A stretch of 5,336 bases of DNA. It comes from Chloroflexota bacterium (GTDB taxonomy: Bacteria; Chloroflexota; Anaerolineae; Aggregatilineales; UBA2796). Numbering within the stretch: the stretch's first letter is position 1; every line of letters starts with the position of its first letter. The DNA lies in contig JAGHYP010000195.1 in NCBI GenBank assembly GCA_017743585.1, forward strand, positions 1 through 5,336. Reading direction: 5' to 3'. The notes beneath the pieces are model-generated. The model saw only the letters and a program-made list of their open reading frames with translations. It was not told where the DNA came from and did not search any database. The position numbers and the translations under genes are program-made. Below, piece by piece: positions 1 to 5,336 of the stretch.

Positions 1-1464
1 GTCTTGCAATTCGATGTTGTAAGCCAGCTCTTGGTGCAGTCGCCCGCGCTGGAAAGGCGCTGCAGCGCGCAACGTGGCATCGAACGCGATGTCGTCGCGC
101 CAATCGCTAGCTGGGCGCGCCTGAATGTAGCGTCCGCGCTTGCGCTCAGTGCGCGTCTGGCTGCGCCGACCTGCCATTTTGCGCGTCAGGCGGTCAAGCG
201 GGGTATCCAGCTTGCGCACATCAAACTCGGCGCTCGGAGCGACCTTTTTGCCGCCGTCCCACCAGCGCGCGTCGCGCCCGTTGAAGATGGATTGCAAGGC
301 AGGCTGTGCGCTGCCTGCCTCAGGCGGCCGATCGGCGCGCTCGCCCTGCGCCGCGCTCACAGAGTGGCTTTTTTTTTTGCCCGCAAAGTCGCTTTGCAGC
401 GTCACCTGAGGCTGATCGGTCTCTTCATACTGCGCTTGCAACTGCCGGACTCGCTCGGCGAGGTCGTTCAGGCTCGCCTGCGCTTCGTGGAATGGACCGC
501 GCTTCAGGCGGTGTGGCAAGGCGAGTTCCGCCGCGATTACGATATCGCGCTCGCTGATGCAGGTGCGACCTTCAAGGGCGGCGTGCGCGCGCGCTGTCTT
601 CAGGATGACCTGATCGGCGCGATGTCCTTCTACGTGCAAACTGGCGGTCAGATTGGCGATGGTGAACAGATCGCGGCTGGTGTAGCTGACTCGGTCAACG
701 ATGCGGCGCGCTGCCTCGATCTCATCGCTCAATTTCTGCTCAGAGGCTTGCCACGCGCTGCGGAAGGCGTCAGGATCGGCATCGAAAGCAATGTGCCGCT
801 CTAAAATCGCCATCCGCTCGCGCGGCGTGGTGATTCCGCGCACTTCAACCGAGAGCGCGAAGCGATCCAGCAACTGCGGGCGCAGTTCGCCTTCTTCGGG
901 ATTCATCGTGCCGACCAAGATGAAACGCGCTGGGTGCTGAAAACTGATGCCTTCGCGCTCGACCGTGTTCACGCCCATCGCCGCCGAGTCGAGCAGCAAA
1001 TCCACCACGTGATCGTCGAGCAGATTCACTTCATCCACGTACAAAATGCCGCGATTGGCTGCCGCCAAAATGCCGGGCTCGAAATGCCGCTCGCCCTGCT
1101 TGATGGCTTTCTCGATATCCAGCGTGCCGACCACGCGATCTTCAGTCGCGCTGACGGGCAAGTCCACGATACGAATCTTGCGGCGCGTCACGGGCAGCTC
1201 TTCGCCACGCTCAAGGCGCGCGCGGCAGCCATCGCACAGCAAGTCGGGGCGATCAGGATCGCAGCTGAAGGGGCAATCGGCGACCACGTAGATTTCAGGC
1301 AGGAGCGCCGCCAAAGCGCGCACAGCGGTTGACTTGGCTGTGCCGCGCTCGCCTCGAATCAAGACACCACCAATGCTTGGATTGATCGCGTTCAAGCTCA
1401 AGGCGAGTTTCATCCGCTCTTGCCCGACGATCGCAGTGAAGGGGTATACGGAGCGCCTGACCAT
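1..1464 (-). CDS. chlD: ChlD-type magnesium/cobalt-chelatase ATPase subunit, 3' end cut by the window
   Basis: AAA+ motor subunit of a metal chelatase that inserts Mg2+ into protoporphyrin IX or Co2+ into a corrin precursor together with a large ChlH/CobN subunit; cytoplasmic. The frame is open from ATG at 1464 to base 1, giving 488 residues with no stop. Visible motifs: Walker A GERGTAKST (38-46); a four-cysteine cluster, C64 and C68 then CDGC (77-80), which I recall from the CobN-associated ChlI/ChlD-like family; Walker B GILYVDEVNLL (139-149); sensor-1 LVGTMNPEEGELRP (182-195); and the arginine-finger segment LLDRF (198-202). A helical AAA+ lid reaches about residue 325. A coiled/polar linker (329-470) follows, including the conserved GRRSQTRTERKRGRY stretch (432-446). 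The window ends at NIELQD, just where the VWA (MIDAS) domain normally begins, so roughly 170-200 residues are probably missing. The start is preceded by an in-frame stop at 1503-1501; the ribosome site is weak. CobN-type cobalt chelation is favoured over chlorophyll synthesis by the cysteine cluster, but no partner gene is in view. An A10 run at codons 363-366 may cause frameshifting. Confidence 0.93.
   Translation of the reverse strand, partial: MVRRSVYPFTAIVGQERMKLALSLNAINPSIGGVLIRGERGTAKSTAVRALAALLPEIYVVADCPFSCDPDRPDLLCDGCRARLERGEELPVTRRKIRIVDLPVSATEDRVVGTLDIEKAIKQGERHFEPGILAAANRGILYVDEVNLLDDHVVDLLLDSAAMGVNTVEREGISFQHPARFILVGTMNPEEGELRPQLLDRFALSVEVRGITTPRERMAILERHIAFDADPDAFRSAWQASEQKLSDEIEAARRIVDRVSYTSRDLFTIANLTASLHVEGHRADQVILKTARAHAALEGRTCISERDIVIAAELALPHRLKRGPFHEAQASLNDLAERVRQLQAQYEETDQPQVTLQSDFAGKKKSHSVSAAQGERADRPPEAGSAQPALQSIFNGRDARWWDGGKKVAPSAEFDVRKLDTPLDRLTRKMAGRRSQTRTERKRGRYIQARPASDWRDDIAFDATLRAAAPFQRGRLHQELAYNIELQD
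333..353 (-). other. GC-rich hairpin downstream of the A10 run
   Basis: In the mRNA sense, CGGCGC (353-348) can pair with GCGCCG (338-333) around a 9-nt loop, starting 15 nt after the A10 run. A second perfect 8-bp stem, AGGCAGGC with GCCTGCCT (320-313 and 304-297, 8-nt loop), follows about 48 nt after the run. Such structures can stimulate -1 frameshifting, but 15 nt is longer than the usual 5-9 nt spacer, and short GC-rich stems arise easily by chance in this sequence. Low confidence as a functional element. Confidence 0.25.
369..378 (-). other. A10 slippery run in the chelatase gene, candidate programmed frameshift site
   Basis: On the coding strand this reads GGC AAA AAA AAA AGC, ten A in a row (ten T on the plus strand), encoding Lys363-Lys365. 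It contains a perfect A_AAA_AAA heptamer in the zero frame and is also long enough for RNA-polymerase slippage. A -1 shift (or insertion of one A) adds KPLCERGAGRARRSAA and stops at TGA 322-320, giving a 381-residue protein. A +1 shift (or loss of one A) adds Ala-Thr-Leu and stops at TGA 359-357, giving 368 residues. Either product keeps the whole AAA+ domain and loses the linker and VWA domain, resembling a ChlI small subunit. No other homopolymer of this length was seen in the window. No clear upstream Shine-Dalgarno-like stimulator was seen. The site and the alternative stops are direct observation; its use is inference. Confidence 0.55.
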
Positions 1465-1504
1465 TGAGGTATCTCTACTCAGCTTTGGCGGGGCATGCGC
1501 TCAG

Positions 1505-1533
1505 AGTATAGCGCGCCTGCGCAGGAATGCACA
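1505..1533 (-). promoter_or_regulatory. Possible weak promoter for the chelatase gene
   Basis: The 73-nt gap between the Uma2 stop and the chelatase start carries TATACT (1510-1505, 5 of 6 to the -10 consensus). Seventeen nt upstream is TGTGCA (1533-1528), only 3 of 6 to the -35 consensus. Transcription would begin near 1498 and leave a leader of about 34 nt. The spacer contains the perfect 10-bp palindrome CCTGCGCAGG (1516-1525), which could be an operator or chance. Read-through from the upstream genes is equally possible. Confidence 0.3.
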
Positions 1534-1537
1534 GCGC

Positions 1538-2116
1538 TCAGTCGTGGGTCAGCTGCGCCTGTGGGAACAACTGCGCGACGGCGACTGTGAACTCGGGCAA
1601 GACGGCGCTGCCGCTGAGCGTCTCGCCTTCAGCGAATTGGCGCAATTTCACCCCTTGCGCAGCAGGCGTGTATAGCCGCACCATGCGTTCCTCAGGATAG
1701 ATCACCCAAACCTCGCGCGCGCCGTAGGCAAAGTACAACATCACTTTGCGCAGCAAGTCACGCTCAGGATTGCTCGGCGACCTGACCTTGACTGCTAAGT
1801 CAGGCATGATTGTGAAGCGCTCAGGCAGGCTCGGCGCGCGCTCGTATGAGACGAACGAGAGATCGGGTTGCACAATCACACCGTCCGCGGGCTCGTAGTC
1901 GAGATTATCACCGAAGACGTAGCCGAGCGGCTGTATGCGCAGAAACGCCTTGAGCAAGTAGAGCAACTCAGCGACGATCCACTGATGCAGCGGGCTCGGC
2001 GAGGGCATCTCGACGATCTCTCCTTCGTGCAGCTCGAAGCGCTTGTGTGCATTCTGCGGCAGCTCGCAAAACTGCCGGAACTCGGCGCTGGTCAGGCGCG
2101 TGCGCACGCTTGTCAT
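1538..2116 (-). CDS. Uma2 family (DUF820) PD-(D/E)XK-fold protein, probably catalytically altered
   Basis: A 192-residue protein of the Uma2/DUF820 family, restriction-endonuclease-like proteins of unknown physiological role that occur in many copies in Cyanobacteria, Chloroflexota and Deinococcota; no cellular role can be assigned. Family landmarks are in order: N-terminal RFELHEGEIVEMPSPSPLH (26-44), the Asp of QPDLSFV (85), the core strand PDLAVKVRSPSN (105-116), and the helix plus strand with Lys124, Tyr128 and GAREVWVIYPE (132-142). The core strand normally reads PDLxVEVxSPS with a metal-binding Glu; here residue 110 is Lys (codon AAG at 1789-1787, one transition from GAG), and a usual Leu nearby is Arg112. 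The rest of the gene is intact and full length, so it is not a decayed pseudogene, but nuclease activity is doubtful. The start is supported by GAGGTGAGG a few nt upstream of ATG. It lies 17 nt after the GH13 stop, so the two are probably cotranscribed. Confidence 0.88.
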   Translation of the reverse strand: MTSVRTRLTSAEFRQFCELPQNAHKRFELHEGEIVEMPSPSPLHQWIVAELLYLLKAFLRIQPLGYVFGDNLDYEPADGVIVQPDLSFVSYERAPSLPERFTIMPDLAVKVRSPSNPERDLLRKVMLYFAYGAREVWVIYPEERMVRLYTPAAQGVKLRQFAEGETLSGSAVLPEFTVAVAQLFPQAQLTHD

Positions 2117-2133
2117 AGCCTCACCTCAACCCT

Positions 2134-3633
2134 CTAGCGATCTGCTGCTTCAAGCCGGTAGACCTTGAAGCCATTCGGCGGCAGCGAAGCGTACACGCCG
2201 CCGCTCAGGAGGGAGTCAGTCGGCACGAGAAACGTCTCAGCCGTGTTGAAGACGTCCGTGAAGCGCCACGCCGATGCGTTGCCCAACGCTGCGTCGCCGA
2301 GCATGACTCGCCCTTGTGCTGCGCTATCGCGGCTCAGATTGATGATGATCAGCCGCCGTTGTGCGTCCAAAGTCCATGTGTAGGCGAGCAACGGCTCGTT
2401 GTGACTGCCGCCGCTCAACGGCAGCGTGCCGAGCAGATTGAAGACGCCGTCATGATAGAGCGGCGCGTTCACTTCCGCCAGCAATGCGCGATAGAAAGCA
2501 TATACCTCAGCCTCAAGCGGCTCTTGCGGGCGCGCTCCGAGCTGCACAGGCAACTTCACGCGCCTGCCCTCGAACTGCCCTTCGTAGAAGAGCGTCATGC
2601 CAGGCAGCGTAGCGCACAATAGCGCCGCCATCTGCCCCCGCGCGCGACCGAAGCTCGCCATTGTGCGCGCTTCATCGTGATTCTCAGTGAAGCGCACCAT
2701 GCGGCGCTGATAGCTGAGCGCCGCTGTCAGATGGTCGCGCACAGCAGATGGCGAGCCATGCAGCAAGCGGTCGTACAAGCGCTTATCGTAAGCGTAATCG
2801 AAGCCCTGCGCCAGCAGCTCGGCTTCCATATCCCAGTACACCTCTGCCACGAACAAGAACTCAGGATGCCGCGCGCGCACGCCGTTGATCACCTCGACCC
2901 AAAACTCCTGCGCAGGCAGCTCAGGGCGATTCCACGTGCTGCTGAAAATGCGATTCACCATCAGCATCGCCATATCGCAGCGCACCCCGTCGCATTGTTC
3001 AGCGATGTCGTAGAGGGTCTGCAAGGTCGCTTGGCGCGCGCGCGGCGAGAAGGCGTCCACTTGCGCCGTATCCGACCAAGGCGGAAAGTTCGGATCGCGC
3101 CCGTGCGCAAAGTAGCGTCCACGCGCCTCAGGCTGTGGCGCAGCAAAGTACAGATCAGGTTGCGCAGCCGCTTGCTCAGCGGTCGCTTGGATCAAAGCCT
3201 CAGGCGCGTCAATCGTCCAGTGATGATCGACTGCCACGTGATTCGGGACAAAATCGAGGATCAGGCGGATGTTGCGCTCTGCCAGCTTGCGTCGGAAGAT
3301 GGCCAGCGCGTCGCGTCCGCCGTAATGCGCGTCCACTTCGTAGCGATAGATGGCATACGGCGAGCCGATGATCTGCGCCTCTGTGACGTTCGGCAAGGCG
3401 CGCCGATATTCCTCAAGCAAGAAGTTCAAGTGACGCGCGATCTGGCGTCCATGCAGACTGCGCTCCCAGATTCCCATCAGCCAGACGGCGTCAATGTGCA
3501 ACTCTGCCAAGCCGTCGAACACTTCCTCAGGCAGAGTGTCTAGAGTCAGCGGGCGGTTGTAGCGTTGGCGCAGGTCTTCCAGCCAGACCCACGTGTTGAT
3601 CTCGTAGAGCAACGGATTGCTTCGCAGCGGCAT
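2134..3633 (-). CDS. GH13 alpha-amylase-family glycoside hydrolase or transglycosidase, cytoplasmic
   Basis: A 499-residue enzyme of glycoside hydrolase family 13, acting on alpha-glucans or alpha-glucosides by a retaining mechanism; substrate unknown. The TIM barrel starts at LLYEINTWVWL (8-18). Conserved region I is LDFVPNH (126-132). Region II, DGVRCD, carries Arg218 and the nucleophile Asp220. Region III, FVAEVYWD, carries the acid/base Glu264. Region IV, FTENHDEAR, carries His319 and the stabiliser Asp320. The catalytic set is complete, so activity is expected. A C-terminal beta domain covers about 395-495. After the nucleophile the sequence is MAML rather than the Lys/His of classical alpha-amylases, implying a different acceptor subsite. 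The block LPGMTLFYEGQFEGRRVKLP (343-362) is typical of a widespread, poorly characterised group simply called alpha-amylase. There is no signal peptide or membrane segment. The start ATG has no strong Shine-Dalgarno sequence. A consensus-like promoter lies about 65 nt upstream, and the Uma2 gene follows after 17 nt. Family is certain; exact specificity is not. Confidence 0.92.
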   Translation of the reverse strand: MPLRSNPLLYEINTWVWLEDLRQRYNRPLTLDTLPEEVFDGLAELHIDAVWLMGIWERSLHGRQIARHLNFLLEEYRRALPNVTEAQIIGSPYAIYRYEVDAHYGGRDALAIFRRKLAERNIRLILDFVPNHVAVDHHWTIDAPEALIQATAEQAAAQPDLYFAAPQPEARGRYFAHGRDPNFPPWSDTAQVDAFSPRARQATLQTLYDIAEQCDGVRCDMAMLMVNRIFSSTWNRPELPAQEFWVEVINGVRARHPEFLFVAEVYWDMEAELLAQGFDYAYDKRLYDRLLHGSPSAVRDHLTAALSYQRRMVRFTENHDEARTMASFGRARGQMAALLCATLPGMTLFYEGQFEGRRVKLPVQLGARPQEPLEAEVYAFYRALLAEVNAPLYHDGVFNLLGTLPLSGGSHNEPLLAYTWTLDAQRRLIIINLSRDSAAQGRVMLGDAALGNASAWRFTDVFNTAETFLVPTDSLLSGGVYASLPPNGFKVYRLEAADR

Positions 3634-3686
3634 GTTTTTTCGGCTTATCCAAGCTCAGTGACAAGAGATATCGCTAAGCATGCGTT

Positions 3687-3740
3687 GGAGCGAGACTTTA
3701 TAGCAGCGCAGCGCGTCTGTCAAGCGGGGTGTCTCGCCCC
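3687..3740. repeat. Imperfect inverted repeat flanking the GH13 promoter
   Basis: GGAGCGAGAC (3687-3696) and the reverse complement of GTCTCGCCCC (3731-3740), GGGGCGAGAC, match at 9 of 10 positions. They sit just outside the -10 and -35 of the GH13 promoter, 44 bp centre to centre, about four helical turns. The right half-site also forms a small hairpin, CGGGG/CCCCG (3725-3741). This arrangement would suit a looping or bipartite operator, but a single 10-bp pair can also be chance. Confidence 0.3.
3697..3723 (-). promoter_or_regulatory. Promoter of the GH13-Uma2 unit
   Basis: Read on the minus strand, a perfect -35 TTGACA (3723-3718) is followed after 15 nt by an extended -10, TGCTATAAA (hexamer TATAAA at 3702-3697). 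The spacer is shorter than the optimal 17 nt, which the TGC extension may offset. Transcription should start near 3690, giving a leader of about 57 nt before the GH13 start at 3633. Confidence 0.6.
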
Positions 3741-3786
3741 GGCGCGCTGATGACGCAATTGGGCTTGGGCGCTTTCACTCTCTCTG

Positions 3787-3818
3787 TTGAATGCGAGGGC
3801 ATCACGGCGTGCTATAAT
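3787..3818 (+). promoter_or_regulatory. Extended -10 promoter of lpdA
   Basis: TGCTATAAT (3810-3818) is a perfect -10 hexamer with the TGn extension. The best -35-like hexamer is TTGAAT (3787-3792), but the spacer is 20 nt, so this is likely an extended -10 promoter that depends little on -35. Transcription should start near 3825, leaving a leader of about 36 nt with GGAG (3848-3851) 9 nt before the ATG. Confidence 0.6.
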
Positions 3819-3860
3819 CTCTCTGCGTAACGTTCTATCCACAACTCGGAGATTCTCAGC

Positions 3861-5239
<1,379 letters not shown>

Positions 5240-5258
<19 letters not shown>

Positions 5259-5336
5259 GCACCTCCGAGCGCGTCACGAGCGCATCATCGGCCTCGGCAT
5301 GGCGCGCTCGGAGGTGCTCACAGGTTGATCATGTGT
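5240..5336. repeat. Perfect 34-bp inverted repeat at the window end, likely assembly fold-back
   Basis: Bases 5240-5273 are the exact reverse complement of 5303-5336, with a 29-nt loop (5274-5302). The left arm covers the last five lpdA codons (HMINL), its stop, and 15 nt beyond; the right arm ends at the final base of the window. The innermost part, GAGCACCTCCGAGCGCG with its complement, could be a terminator stem, but perfect pairing through 18 nt of coding sequence, with no T tract visible, is not typical of one. Alternatives are a chimeric fold-back at a contig end, or a true inverted duplication that continues outside the window. Confidence 0.9.
5266..5287. repeat. Short tandem duplication, two 11-bp units
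   Basis: CGAGCGCGTCA (5266-5276) is followed directly by CGAGCGCATCA (5277-5287), one mismatch. It spans the inner edge of the left inverted-repeat arm and the loop. It may be local slippage, natural or from assembly. Confidence 0.6.

Noticed and set aside
4..804. Long plus-strand open frame of 266 codons, with others at 934-1332 and 1334-1675
   Set aside because: They are antisense to the ChlD-type gene, which has unmistakable AAA+ motifs; the plus-strand translations show no recognisable domain.
320..3533. Repeated CTCAGG hexamer, about ten copies on the plus strand over the minus-strand genes
   Set aside because: Nine of ten are in-frame CCT GAG (Pro-Glu) codon pairs on the coding strand, so codon choice explains them better than an uptake or recombination motif.
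2677..3543. Plus-strand open frame of 288 codons opposite the GH13 gene
   Set aside because: Its translation is Arg/Gln/His-rich with no family features, typical of the antisense of a GC-rich gene; the GH13 frame has the complete catalytic set.
5259..5336. Rho-independent terminator of lpdA
   Set aside because: The stem extends perfectly through the stop codon into coding sequence and ends at the last base with no T tract; fold-back or inverted duplication fits better, though a terminator core is not excluded.

Overview
This is a moderately GC-rich bacterial window with four protein-coding genes. Three lie on the minus strand (transcribed right to left) and one on the plus strand, diverging from a shared 227-bp intergenic region. 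A Uma2-family protein, an actinobacterial/chloroflexal style of dihydrolipoamide dehydrogenase, a ChlD-type chelatase subunit and an uncharacterised cytoplasmic GH13 enzyme together suggest a Chloroflexota-like genome. That placement is inference from protein style only; no rRNA or other phylogenetic marker is present.

Minus strand, in order of transcription: a GH13 alpha-amylase-family enzyme (3633-2134); a Uma2/DUF820 PD-(D/E)XK-fold protein (2116-1538) only 17 nt downstream with a good ribosome binding site; and, after a 73-nt gap, a ChlD-type magnesium/cobalt-chelatase subunit (from 1464, running off the left edge of the window). GH13 and Uma2 look like one transcription unit. The chelatase may be read through from them or start from its own weak promoter in the gap. 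No metabolic link between the three is evident.

Plus strand: a complete dihydrolipoamide dehydrogenase gene (3861-5258) with all expected FAD, NAD, disulfide and His/Glu motifs. It is preceded by an extended -10 promoter (TGCTATAAT) and a GGAG Shine-Dalgarno sequence. No E1 or E2 dehydrogenase genes are in view, so its partner complex is unknown.

The most interesting signal is a run of ten A residues (coding sense) inside the chelatase gene, exactly in the linker between the AAA+ ATPase domain and the region leading to the VWA domain. Slippage in either direction meets a stop within 16 codons and would give a 368- or 381-residue AAA+-only protein, about the size of the small ChlI/BchI subunit. 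This matches the published idea that one chlD gene can encode both medium and small chelatase subunits by programmed frameshifting.

Two further oddities: the Uma2 protein has Lys where the family normally has the metal-binding Glu, and the right end of the window is a perfect 34-bp inverted repeat that folds the end of the dehydrogenase gene back on itself and stops at the last base, which looks more like an assembly fold-back than a terminator.
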